DNA of 64,000 nt, taken from assembly GCA_037833965.1 (NCBI GenBank), contig AP031358.1, forward strand, positions 8,378,001 through 8,442,000. Direction: 5' to 3'. A program made the translations under genes and the position numbers. The notes beneath the pieces are model-generated. The model was not told the origin of the DNA. It worked only from the letters and a program-made list of their open reading frames with translations, and searched no databases. The DNA comes from Marchantia polymorpha subsp. ruderalis (Eukaryota; Streptophyta; Marchantiopsida; Marchantiales; Marchantiaceae). Below are positions 24,720-37,600 of the stretch, piece after piece (position 1 is the first letter of the stretch; each line of letters begins with the position of its first letter).

Positions 24720-26314
24720 CGCCGGAAATCATTGCTATCATGTTCTGTCCATGAATACAAGTAAAAGGAAAAATCCTTGCTGTCGTCATCCTTACGGAAG
24801 CCTCCTGACCATCCTGACGCCTTTAAAGTCGTCAGGACTAAAAGAAGAGATGTTTTGTCATGAAGGAAAATAGGCAATAATTGTATGGACCAGGGGATAT
24901 ATATTGCAGTAAGTGAGAAACGTATCTAACGCCATCCAAACAAATATTGTCCAATTAAGATTTCCCAGATGCTCACTTTCAAGCCCTGCAGCTCGGGCCG
25001 AGTCCAGCCAAACGACATCACATGTGCATCACTGCTACGTTACTTTGATAAGACTCGATAGTATTCCGTTCAGGATGTACAGAATACTGTAATAATAGTC
25101 TACAACCTTTTAGCCACACCAGTGACTTGGCATGTGATGGTCAAGAGCAGATGAAAATTTAGACTGTCAGTGATCAGCTAGAGTGAAAATTTAGACTTTC
25201 AGTGATCTGCCAGATTGCGAGTATAACATGTGTCCTGAAGAGGAGCTTATATTTTAAGAACGTTGCGGTCCTGCGATACTCTAGAATCGGAGAATATTTT
25301 TTTCAGTTTTGAGATAAATTTGGTTCAGATGTACCTCTGATCCACACGGACCAACCATGTAGCTCAAAACCATGTAACTCGGATGATGTTTTGTCTGACC
25401 TAAATTTACGTTCCCGTCTTTCTTCCGAAAGAATGCATGAATGAAAGAAACTTGGCAAGCGCCTCTGCCCGCTCGCCCGTGCAGGAGATGCCAAGTGGTT
25501 GGTGATGAGATCCGCTCCACAAAACGGAGCCATAAGCTTCCCCATCGACACGCTCGTTCGACCCCCAGACGCCCACCAATTAAGTGCGAATCCGAGCGCC
25601 AGCCCTTCACAGCCAGAGGATTCTCTTGCCGGATTGTCTCCCACTGATGTGTCGCAGCACACGTATACGCAGCTCTGTGACATGTCAACTTGTCATGTGC
25701 GATGCTAACCGCGGCGCTCGCGCAAAAGGCGAAGCCACCTGTGGAGGTTTAAAATTCTGAAGACCCTAACCCTCTAGAGCTCGCATCGACGACCTTTTGC
25801 CCGAACTCAATAAAATCCCCCGCGCCGTGCTCGCCACAGAACTCGCCGAGTCTCATCTCGAATTCTCCCGTCGCCTCCTTCATTCTTGCATTCATTCATT
25901 CATGCCGTCAGTCAATCAGTCAGTCGGGCGGTGAGTCGATTCTCCGACTCCCTCGAACTGACCGCGCCATTTGATTGATCGTCCTCGCGCCCGCTGCGGC
26001 GCACATTCTTCGTTTGAATTATCCCTTTCAAACTCGAGATCTTTCGTGCTTTCTTTTGGCGTCCACATGGACGTTACACTCGCCCTCCTATACTGTACGG
26101 TCCTTTCCTCGGCCGCGGCCCCACCGCAGTAACTGGCTCGCCCCGCAAGCAATGACCGGGAGCGTCGGTCGTGCCCAAACTATTTGGTACCGTCTGTAGT
26201 TAGTGTCCATATTCGGTGCCCTTTCCGTCTCTATAGGTGTACGTGCATTCGCATGAGAAGCCAAGCAAAACAGCGCAAAATTCCAAACCACATGTTTAAT
26301 TTCCTCGAGCAATT

Positions 26315-26349
26315 TATATAATTATATAGGCCACGACCGACGTGGCCTA
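26315..26349. repeat. 14-bp AT palindrome overlapping a 9-bp GC-richer hairpin
   Basis: TATATAATTATATA (26315-26328) is a perfect palindrome. It overlaps the left arm TAGGCCACG (26327-26335), which pairs exactly with 26341-26349 across a five-base loop. Confidence 0.7.
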
Positions 26350-29300
26350 GTGAACACCTTCACCAGTTTGATAACGAATTCAGTTGCATTATTCGTTTGT
26401 AGCACAAAATGGACTTGCGACCGGCTCCCAGATTTTATTTGGACTTTTTCGATAAAGGGATGTTGGCCAAAGTGTCCTTACCATCATCACATTCATGGTC
26501 TACTCTGTGTTCTCTACGTGTTAGGCATCAAGTGAATGTCACCATCTCACGCCTTCCAAAGTGGACTGGTTCCATGCATTTTGAGGGTCCTACGACGTTC
26601 AGAGAGATTGGCGCCAAGCTCCTCCAATATGAACTTGATCTCTAGTTCACGAAGAATTCACGAAAAACTCGTTGATGTGGTCTGGGATCCAAGTTCCAAG
26701 TTGTTGCGACGAAAGGACCTACCGGACGGAATGTCAAGTGGGTTCTCTATTTGAAAAACAAACTGTTGGTTGCAACACATTAATTCCTCGAGGTTGAAGT
26801 ATTACCTGTTCGATCGTACCCACTGAGCGGGATAGCAATTCTTCTGAACACCTTTGAAGACATCCGCCACAGTTAAGACAGGCAAGAGGTCCCACTTCAT
26901 CACGAGATTTTAGGTGACATGAATCAATTTATAAATTCAATTTGGGTCATGGTACTTAACAAGGGGACAAACATTCTGACGGTGCCGATGTACGAACCGA
27001 GTTTAGCGGCGAGTAAATAGCAGAAAGGAAAGGAAGATCTTCGATAACCTCGTATCAAAGATGAACACTCTTACGGCCGTATATCGTGTGGAGAACAAAC
27101 AAGAACGCTTCACAAGTATCATAAACAATCAGGATTTCAAAACAAAGATGCCAGCATCTGCAAAGGTTGAATGTTGAATACTTCTACTCCAGCAGCAGGG
27201 ATTATCACAGTCGGCCAGATAAAGTTCGAAGTACTCGTCTTGGACACAAATCTGCTGCAGGTCTCAGACATCGAGCTTTCATCTCGAGTTTCCAGTGACT
27301 CCATCAGCTCTGACAAATAGTGACGAACCTCCAAAACGTGTGGACTGAGAGTACGCTACTGTAGACCAGACTAGCCCTGCTGTCCAACAAACTCGGATCT
27401 TCACGCCCCGCTAGGGATAAGATACCCGCGCATGCGTCTTTAAGCCGAAGGTTCCAAAATTGCTTTGACCAGAAGCGCTGAAAATTGAGCACGATCATCA
27501 ACGATAAGAGAGAGTATATAAACATCAAAAAGAGTAGACGCAAAACTGAGCTCGACATTGGTGTATACCGACAGGCCCGTCTCACAGGATCAGTGTCGCA
27601 TTCGTGTACCGGTCAGCAGGGGGGAAGCTCTCGAAGCAAAGCTATAGATGGACGGCGGAAAAGGAGTTAGTATCGAGAGAGGAAGCGAATAAATAAATCA
27701 AGGCAGTTATAAGTTTTCAAAACTTGACAAAATCAACCTTAGAAATCCAATTGAGGTGATGGTTACAAGAATCAAGAGATTTCCAACCTTCGCTCGATTA
27801 ATGAAGTTTGAGAACTGAACGTGGCACATAGAATAAGATTATTATCAATTCGCTGGGCATTTCTTTACTGAAAGTGGACTTTCAGTACACGCTCTCCACT
27901 AACCTAAGAATTGGCATGTAAACCTGAACATAATGAGTCCAAATAGTGACGTCTGTAACGTAGATGCTGACCGCAAGTCTACTTCGGGAGAAGAAGTCTG
28001 ATAGTAATGTGATCATAAAACACAACGGAAACAAGCTCTTAAAGAAAGAAAGAAACAGATCTATGCATATATCGTACGATATCGGAGCACCCAAACAACA
28101 AATAAGACCGACAATATGATCAATGAACCAACTCTAGTTCGATTAATCACAAGTTTTTTCTCCACTCAGTAATTGACACGGCAAAACCAGCTGGTTTACT
28201 TTCCAGAAGAATCTCAACCCAATGAATGGGATGATGACAAAATAATGGTGGTCAGCTAAAAACTTGTCTATCCAAGGGCAGACCAGTTGCATATTGATGA
28301 TTGTTTGTTCTACGTGCTGCGATATATAATTACCAAATATCTTAATACAATAACGTACTATTTTACACTAATGATCTCTTTGTCTTTACAAATGGTACCC
28401 CCGCCTTGATGCGCTGCAGGTCGCACAGCTGTGCGTCAGCAGCATTACCCGGTGCAATTAACTCTCTGTAACTACCCTGACATTGGCTTAATCGCTAGCT
28501 GAGATTTCTCGACTACTTAGGATTCTCTTCCTGAACCTGCTGTTGTGCGACCCATGTCACAGCTTGTGGAGATAGAGCAACTAAGATCGTCTTCCAGCCG
28601 AGCTTCACACTTTTGCTTTACTTCTCCATGTCATGATTACCCGCTTCTGCACAATAGACAAATACCCACAAAGATTACACACAGTTGAGATACAAGCAAC
28701 AGGGTATCTCAAATTACGTGTTTGTGAAATGTCTCACGACTTTACAGCGAGATGTCTTCCGACTTAACCGAGACTAACTCCAATTTTAAGAGGATTGCAA
28801 TCCTTAGACCCTATGCAGAACAATTTTGATAAACTAGTTCAAGGGACGACATAAGGGATGTTGTCTACCTGCAGCAGGATGGTTCCCTTGACAGCAGTTG
28901 CACAAAATTCTCACTGCAAAGAGAGCAATACTCTGCTCTGCTTCAGTTTCAGTTGAATCTCTTGAGCTACTATTGTACAGATATCCTTAAAGGCCTTTCA
29001 TATGGAGGCGAAGAAAACAAGCTGGATCTGAACACCATGGATCACTAAGTGTATGGCTATAGAAGAATACCCACTCCAAAATTCACCCCATCAAGTCATG
29101 AGTTTATAACCATCTAGGGATGCAGGCAATGGCAACCAATCCTCTAGCTGTTTTGCTCCATGTCTGCTGAACTACCCCGCCTTGGACAAGTGACACAACA
29201 ATTTATACATGTAAGCATAAATGTTCCACATAAATGTCGATGGCTGTTTGAATGATAGCAGCCAAGTCACTCATCTGTTCCCGGTAACCATCATGCTCAT

Positions 29301-29429
29301 ATACAAAAGGTCTGCTATCCTCAGCAAAGACCCAGACCTAGCACCCTCGTACACGTGAAAGCTAGCAGCGTGCCAATAAACCTACCCAGCGAGCGTGGGC
29401 ACAAGTAATATCTACGACAGATGCTGCTC

Positions 29430-32400
29430 CTACACGATCTGCATCTGTGGATGAGGATGTGACTGTCCTTGTGTCTGTGCTTGTGTCTTAGGTTGCAGGG
29501 CGGCAGCCATGGTCCTCAACTCTTTGGCTATATCCGAGAAGGAGGGTCTGACAGCGGGCTCATTTGCCCAACATCTTTCCATCAAAGATCGCCAAGCAGG
29601 GTCACACCAGGAAGGAATGAGTGGGCGCAATGTATTATTTACAATCCCACCTGCACATGCAGAACAAAATCATATCATCAGACGTGCTAAATTTGCTCAA
29701 CAATCGCGACATCAATGTAACTTGTGCAAGTATCTCTCTACATCTTTCAGAACGTGCACAATGGATTCTGCAGGCCGCCGAGTGGGACAAGCGAAACACA
29801 AAGCGTATGTATCTTACCTATAATCGCCCCATAATGCATTTTATCATACGGTTCCTCTCCAGTTAAGAGCTCCCACATCACGATCCCGAAAGAAAAGACA
29901 TCAACCTGGAAAAATATAGTACAACACGGCGATGAGACATTGATACATCCTACATTACTGATGCGGCCCTGTCTACTGAGGCGGAACACAAATCAAATTC
30001 TGTCAAGCTCGAAAGTACACTAACACTTCAGAAGGTCCACGTCACGATCTAGGCTATCATCCAAGAGTTGGGACAAGCGTTAAGGCACCTCTGTAACATT
30101 ACTTGTAATCTTAAAGTAACAACCTAGGACTGTTAAATCTCACCTTCTCGGTAACCAGACTGCTATTTCCATTCAGCAGCTCGGGCGCCATCCAGGGAAG
30201 AGTTCCACGCACTCCGCCAGACACCATGGTCTGATGCTTCACCTTTGATAACCCCAAATCACCCACCTAAACATCCACGGCATGAAGGGAGTTAAAAAAA
30301 AAAGTTTCGTTGTTTCCAAAATTTTCTTCTCTTGACTTCGCACCTCTCCTAAACGAAACAGCAAAATTTCGGATATCAAGACTTCGGATGTCCACAGTTT
30401 TAGTAGGCCTTGCCCAACGAAAAAGCTTCGCCCGCTTTCCTGGATGTACACATTCCTGAAAACGCAGTGACTGAAAGAGTGACTGAGAAAGTGGGGAATA
30501 CCTTACAGATGGGTCGATGAGGATCTCTCATGTTCACAAGCAAATTCTCACACTTCAAGTCAAAATGTACTATGTTCTTTCCATGCAAGTACTCCATCCC
30601 AAATGCAGCATCCATAGCAATCAGTAATCTCTTGCGTCGATCGATAGTTCTGCAGATTTAAGCGATCAATATCACTTTGTCAAAGACCAAGATAAAGGCG
30701 AACCGATCCAGCGAAAGTGGAGATCTTACAAGCAAGCATCCTTGTCCAAAAACTATGATTACTGCTATCAACAATTTCTTGAAAGTAACCTCTTCTCTTT
30801 AGCCTCCGCATGAGTCTATTCGGTGATTTACCTGTCCTTTTTCTGCAGTACTTGCTTCAAAGACCCATTCACCATATACTCGGTGACAGTCGCCAACGTT
30901 CCGCCCGGACCATCAGCAACAACACCATAAAAGGCAACGACATTGGGGTGATGTAGATGACCCAAATTGCAGGCTTCCCTCCAAAAATCCTCTATCTGCA
31001 TGAAGGAATAGGCTTGTCAGAGAGAATCCCACTCTTGCTTCCATTTTAACGTTGTACCGTGAATATCGACGCTCCGTTACTACTGTTAAAAAACCAGCCA
31101 GCAAAGTTCGAAAGCCTTGACAAAAACCAGCCTTACCAAGCGCTCTTGTTCAGAAGGTCTCCCGGCGAAACAGCTTGCTTTGATGCGCTTGATGGCCACA
31201 TCCGTACCTCTCCATTTTCCGTGGTAGACTGTTCCAAAGGTACCTGATCCAAGCTCTCGCAACTCTTCGAGATCTGCATTTTTTATAGTCTGACATGGGG
31301 ATATAATAGTCAGTACATACCCCATAAACAGCTTCAATTTAAGTATCAAATTAAAAATTACTGAGCTTAGCTTCGACGGAAATTCAGACGATTAGGGGTG
31401 GGCTAACCTGTAAGCCACGCGCTATAGCTTTGGCGGCAGGATCGGATCCGAGTCCTGTACTGTTCGCTTTATCCTCGTCAGCTGGCTCATCTAGTCCAGT
31501 TCGAACCTCCTATGAATCCAACAAGACAAATTAGGTCTTGACCGAAGTCCTTGACGCATGTCGTTTAACTGATTTATGCGGTACGAGAATAGATAACACA
31601 ATGGAAGAACAACCCCAACTGCTATTTAGCATCCAAGCAGCATACCTCCTGATTCTCCTTATCGACTGTGCTGGCAAGAACTTCGTGATCATCAGCAGTA
31701 AGTTCTTCGAATGTAGTACCATCCGAAGTAATGTGTCTTTCAAAAGTTTCTTCAGTCATTCCAGCTTCGTCAAGCTTCTTCTCCCACAGGCCTGCAGCCA
31801 AAGTTGGAGCAGAATCCAAAGGCCACACAGATTGGGTCCCTACTGAACCCACAACTGAACCAAGTTTGCCAAGGCTGTGGTCATGTACCGATTCGCTTAG
31901 CGATGCCTCCTTAGCATCACTTGACTCGAGAACGCTCTGAACAACTGATCCGCTGCGATCCAGATCTAGTGCCGCGACTACCATGTCGACAGTCCGCTGA
32001 TCCATAGTAAGCTGCCCACCTAGACCATCTTCGCTTCCGCTCTTAGAGAGCTCAGATAGACTACTAGATGAGCTCCTTGAGAGATTATCCTCTGCAGATG
32101 GAATCTTACTGGAAGGCATTTTCGCGTTCGGAAGATCGTCACCCATTTTGATTTTGTAATAATCAGAAAATGAGGTACCTTCAAGAGAAGAATTCAACAT
32201 TCCACCTGACGTCACCAGAGGTGAATCCAAACCCAGAGATGTATTAGATAATCTAGAGGCGTACGACGTCGAGTACAACGGGTTGTCAATCGCCGAAATG
32301 GACTGTGTAATGTCGATCAGGTTTGTTCCCTGAGCCTGAGTTCCATAAGAAGGCCCAGATGGCAAGAGTGAGCCTTCGCCAATGGTCTCGTCAAGCAGAT

Positions 32401-35400
32401 TTGGAATGCTGGTGTTACTTGAAGGCCTGCTTAGCTTTCCGGCACTCCTACCCAAGGTCAAGCCTGGAAGACCTTGGTGATGATCCTCATAGATACCTCC
32501 CATCCGGTCTCTGGCCGGAATTGAGGGTTCATTCCTCACATCCTCTGATCCACTCCATCGCATGTCATTATTCAGCGCCAAGTTGTCATTGATTCTGAGC
32601 TTTTGTAATTGCGTTATGGGATTGAAAGCAGACGGCATCAACCTCTCTTCCATCAAACGATGAGGACCAGATGGCATTTGGTAACCTGATGTTTGCTGGA
32701 GGCCATTCACCTCAAACAATGCGGCAGATCTCATATCTTGACCATTTCCGCCACCTCTCAGCCCTGCAACTGCTAGATAGTCCGTGTCGACAGGCCTGCT
32801 CACGTACTGGGCAACATGAGAGGTCTCTGTGGGATTAACCCGCGACTTTGGAGCAGTGTAACCTCCCAGAACACTGGGAGGCAGATGTCTGAACGGGAAG
32901 GCATTGGAGATGGAAGACTCTAGTCGCTCATTCCTCCTGTTCCCTGAGGGATAGTCTCCAAGTGATGAAGTGAGCAGATCTTCATCGTTGGGTAGATGAA
33001 GGCCAGCATACACTCCTTGGTGAGTGTCTTTGTGCTGCGAGACCACGGCCTCAGCCGCGGCCTCCTCTTCCAACTCAGCCTGCCGAATCCTTCCCAGGAC
33101 CCTCTTCCTTGCCTCCTCTTCCTCTAAAGCACGCTCCTGTACCATCCACTCTGCAACTTTCTCTTGACCATCTTGAAAGCGAGGATGGATGGGGATGGAT
33201 TGATCCCCCTGCTGCTTCAAGGACTCCTGATAGTCGATCCTCTGGGGTTGAAGTATCGAGTGCAAATGTTGCTGACCAGCCAACAGTTGGTTATCCTTCC
33301 CCTGCTGCAGAACATGACGCCTTATATCACCCACTTCTTGATGATCCTGAAAAGAAGTGATCTTCTCCTGGAAAGGATTATGGCCCTTGTATTGCGGCAC
33401 CTGCGGCCTCGGAACCAGGTCATACTGAGCTTGTGACACAGAATTTGTTTCAAATTTAAGCTGTCCCGATACAGGAACCTGCTCGTGGTGCAGAGGTTCT
33501 GATACCTGCTGCGCTTGCCTGTGTAGTCGTTCTTCACTGTGAGGATGATGATCACGGTACCGAGGGGGTGAACTGGAAAGACGAAAGGATCTGGTAGCTT
33601 GGTCAGGATAGTTCATCACCCTCCTTCCGAATCCTTGATCAACGTAGCCGGCGCCATTGAAAGTCCACTGGTGCTGCAACTGAGGCCCACCAGGAAGATG
33701 TCTGGAGGGCAGCTCTCTGAAACCTGGTCGAGGAGAAGATGGAGCGGAGCCATGATATGATGTGGATTGACCAGCAGCTATACCCGCGGCTATAGCGTGA
33801 GAGGAGACTGACCTAGGAATGTAATTGGGATTGACATGGAGATCTTCCTGAAACTGTTGTGACTGCTGCTGTTGATCACCTTGCCTGTACGCCCCTTCGT
33901 GATTGGCACCAGTTTGGGAAAGTCCGGACCGAAAGAGGTGCTGAAGCTGCTGTTGGGGCTGGTAGCCCTGCTGTTGTTGTCCAGAAACTGCAGGTTGTGC
34001 TCCTGAAGATTGAAGCATATCAGGACGGCGATAGCTGTCTTGCTGTGTATCCATGGCGTGCGGCCATAAGGTTTGCTGCAGTGGTACCTGCTGCGGGAAG
34101 AGCCTCTGAAGTTCGCCCGGTGCCATGTGTATATCAGGCATCTGTTGTGAATCAACCCTGGATGACGGAGCCAGTTCCGAATGCTCTGACAGTCGCGTCA
34201 GTTTCCCGTGCGAGCCAATTCGGGGCATCTTCGTGCCTGATAGACGCCTCTGCTCAACAGTTATGGGATGATCTTGATGCAAAGCATCGTGGAATTTCTT
34301 GGGAGGGGATTCCGGTCCTCGCCTGGAATCCGTGCTCCGGTAATGCATCTCGTGCTGGCTGGCCGCTGATGACCCTCCGGAGCCGCCGTAGCTCTCACTG
34401 TCTTGATGAGCGACCTCGCTGGGCATCCCCGTGTACTGCGGTCCGACCCCCTTGAACTGTGAGTCCTGTAGGTATTGAAATTGGTGAAGTTCGCCGACAA
34501 GGGGCAATTTCCCGTGAAGATTGCGGGCGAGGAGAGGGGGCGAAGAAGGTGCAGATGACGGAGCTGAAGGGGCATTCGACCTGTTGCTTAAGTTGCCTGT
34601 TAATGCAGAAACCGGGTGCGCCACCGGTACCTGATGAATTAAGTTAGGGTCGTGATGAGTGGCCAACATGGCCATGGGAACTGCATCGGGCCCTCGAGCC
34701 AAACCCCACGAGGGTTCAGACAATTCGAGCCCAAGAAGATCTGAAGATACAGGGGAGGCCCCTAAAACGCCGTCGGATATTCTCCTAGTGCTAGACTCCG
34801 CGATGCCATTCACGGCATCGACATACCGTTGCTCCGAATTCCTCAAATCCCCAGTGGAGTCTATGTCAAAAGATGTAGCGTCCTGATCAGCAGGGAAGAG
34901 AAAGACACGAAGCCTCGACGACCCATCAGCCTCCAGTTTATCGTACTCCTCCATCATATTCTCGAGGTCTTCGTCCGATGATACAGTGACAAGGGCGTCA
35001 AGATCCTCGTCAGGTAGTTGATACTTGAAAGTGTAGCATTGACCAAAACTCTCTCTCATTTTGTTCCTGAGTTCACTGAAGTTGACGTCACGGTTGATAC
35101 CGATGATACGAGTTTGACCGCCAACGTAGCGAAGCTGCTGATCAGACGGCCTTGGTAATATCTTCCCGCCGAAGCTGCACATGAACTTCACTCGAGAGGA
35201 CGGGAAATCTTTCCCATCGTCGGACGGTGTAGAACTGTGATCTGGCGCCGCTGATCCCATTCCCACAGAACAAGCGCCAACGTGAGCATCAGACTGATTT
35301 CGAGAGTTAAGCAGAGACTCTGCATCCGTATGTGCCTTGCTAAGGGAAGAACCGTCCGCTTTAGCGGATGGGGTGTAGCGTCTAGGTACAAAAGCATCTT

Positions 35401-35986
35401 GCGTTCCCAAGCACTCAATGTAATGATCCAAACGAGAACTATTACTCTTAGACGAATGAAACCATGTAGGATGATGACCTACGAACTTTCCCTCTTCAAA
35501 ACCAACATGAGCACGTCTAATCGAGACAAGGCCAGCCTCAAGATCACCTTCATCCACTGACTGAGCCATCGCTGAATGAGGCTGCACAGTGCCTCCCATT
35601 ACTGAACGCTTGGATTTCCTGAGCAGTGACTCCTCTTGCGACTGATCTATCACAGACTCATCATCGGATTCCGATACGCCCAGTCTTCTCGGCTTACGAA
35701 ACACGGAGTTGTGTGGATCTGAAGGAGAAAACACCGTCTCTCCACAAGGTAAGCTGTCCATAGACGATATCGAACCCTCCGACGAATTCCTCTTCCATCC
35801 CACCCCCACGTCATGCGGTCCTAGATTGCAATTCTCGATCACGCCTTTTGACTTCTGCTCCATTGCCGCGGACTGCAGGCACAGATCCCGACTATTTTGA
35901 TAATTGCTCACTAAAGAACAACCATTTACTCCTTTACCTCCTCCCTGAACTGTCTGCGGAACTATCATTGCTTCTCTCACAACCAT
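29430..35986 (-). CDS. PB1-domain Raf-like MAPKKK (plant B4-type Raf-like Ser/Thr kinase)
   Basis: Eight minus-strand exons join in frame: 35986-31646, 31569-31408, 31289-31137, 30995-30832, 30649-30502, 30266-30144, 29905-29818 and 29650-29430, for about 1799 residues. The start is the first ATG after an in-frame TAG. A PB1 domain lies at about 264-365 ([15 protein letters not shown] to RLRVFLFP). A long Gln/Ser/Pro-rich linker follows, with a Glu/Arg-rich helix near residues 950-980. The kinase domain is at about 1507-1775, with [13 protein letters not shown], catalytic VAIK Lys near 1535, [15 protein letters not shown] in place of [32 protein letters not shown] and the distal Arg. B4 Raf-like kinases activate SnRK2s under osmotic stress in plants; that role is inferred here. 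The exon 1/exon 2 junction is the weak point: the nearer acceptor before 31510 breaks the frame. Family assignment is firm. Confidence 0.93.
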
Positions 35987-37600
35987 AACTAACTAATCCA
36001 GCGCTGCCTCCACCATGACATGAAGTGCTTCCAGCGCACTGGCCCCAAGAATTCCGAAGCGTATGCCACGCCAATGATGTCAGCTCTGGGTTCTGATGTA
36101 CAACTCCGAATTACAGGTCCTCAATTGAAGATAGGCTCAACAGCAACAGATGGTCGCAACCCCGATAGCACCGAACCCAATATGGAGAGCAATTTTTGAC
36201 CAAGCAGCACGTCTCCAAGTACATAAGGAAAACGGACGACGGGTGAAGTGACACAATCGGAGCCTCGAATACCAGTGGGCCTCAATTCCGCTAACAAAAG
36301 GGCATCGGTGCCGAACTACGGATGATTCCCTGCTTCACGGGCCGATGGGAGGGAAAAACCTCGCCACACAAAGAAGCATCCCCAGCAAAAAGATGACTGT
36401 GTCGATCTACGAAAAAAAACCCCTGCCAAGCAACAATGGGCAGCCGTGACCTTCAAATCGAAGCGCTGAGATACGACGGCTGCTACACAGGATGAAGAAG
36501 AAGCTTAGCGATGCCGAGACTTCAGGCAGATATTTGGACTCCCGGGAGACACGAGGGCAGTGAAATCGATGCCTGAACACGTCCACCAGAGAGATGAAGT
36601 CTCAGCAAGAATGGGGTTCGAAAGAGGAAGAGGCAGCCCGCTGTGGCAGACTATGTTACCGTGCTGTCAAGAGAGGGAGACGATGAAGAAGAAGATGAAG
36701 AAGAAGGAGAAGAAAGACCCAACAAGAAAATTGGAAGAGGCACCTCCGATTCAAGCTTTAGATGCCGCCCCGGTCACAGAATCACAATGATAACAACAAA
36801 CAAATCACACGCTTAAGGTCAGGAGCGATCGGATCTGCGAGCAGAGACAGAACCGGAGATGGGAGATACATGGCAGCAACGGTGGTGCCTCGGACAAGAC
36901 GGACGCTACGCAGCATATGCGTTCACAACAACAGGAGAAGCTGAGGGGTTGGAACCAACAGGCATGCCATTGCGTGATGAGATTGTTGGATGCCCCCGCC
37001 CCACCGCGATGGATCCGGTAACCCATCCCATCCTCTTCCTCCTCCTCCTCCTCCACTTCCTTCCTTCCCTCCCTCCCTCTCCCGTCCTTCCTCTTCGGAC
37101 TCTCAATCGATCTCTCGTCGTTGCTGGCTTCCTTCGATTCCGCCCTCCTCCAGCACCCCGCGCTCACACTCTCTCTCCTCTCCGTGCCTCACTCTCCCCT
37201 CCCGAAAGTGAGTTGAGTTCTCTTGGGCTGCAGGCGCGGCGCTCTCTCCTCCCCACCGCTGGTTCACTTAAGGCCCTGGGCGCGTGGCATGTACTCACGC
37301 GCTCCTCCTCGCTCCGTCGGAACTGCCCGGCCCAGCCTCCGGCTGCTGCCCGGCGCCCTGCCGAACCTGCCTGCCCGGCCCAAGAATCCGCTCGTCGGCT
37401 TGTCGGCCCCTGCGCTCTGCGCGCCAAATCGGGCCGGGCGCCCCTATGATCGTTACTCCCCTTCCTCCCTTACTGCTACCCTGGCCGCTCCTCCGGTCGG
37501 GTCTAGGTCCTTCCATGGCTTCCATGGTGACTGGGTTCCTATTCTGCCGAGTAACTGCATGGGGTGCCATTTTGTCATGCATGAGCCTTGTGCCATGGTT
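35987..37600 (-). promoter_or_regulatory. 5' leader and promoter region of the Raf-like kinase gene
   Basis: No coding exon is supported. Read on the minus strand this contains GA-rich blocks (from + strand polypyrimidine at 37031-37080) and a CTTCTTC-type pyrimidine block (from the + strand purine run at 36683-36718), typical of plant leader and core-promoter composition. 37150-37500 is GC-rich. A CCACGTGTC G-box/ABRE-like motif lies farther out at 37708-37716. Open frames here are low complexity on both strands. Confidence 0.5.
35989..36021 (-). promoter_or_regulatory. Two overlapping short upstream ORFs before the kinase start
   Basis: On the minus strand an ATG at 36021 opens a 10-codon ORF ending in TAG at 35989, two bases before the main ATG at 35986. 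A second ATG at 36016 opens a 7-codon ORF ending at 35993. If the transcript begins upstream of them, scanning ribosomes meet both first, so they could lower or condition translation of the kinase. The transcription start is not known from sequence. Confidence 0.55.

Larger units (their letters stand above)
19641..29429. other. Intergenic stretch between the LINE and the Raf-like kinase gene
   Basis: No gene could be supported. Open frames are short, overlap on both strands and match no family I know. The section holds AT microsatellites near 20.7 and 23.6 kb, a 28-bp palindrome at 20.8 kb, a C-rich tract and paired TGACGTCA motif near 22.05-22.11 kb, a 17-bp-arm hairpin at 24.6 kb, a telomere-like CCCTAACCCT near 25.76 kb and a palindrome/hairpin at 26.3 kb. 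28.4-29.43 kb is probably partly the 3' untranslated region of the minus-strand kinase gene. Confidence 0.55.

Noticed and set aside
33859-34455. 198-codon + strand open frame
   Set aside because: It is antisense to the Gln/Ser-rich part of kinase exon 1; its composition reflects the codons of the real gene.
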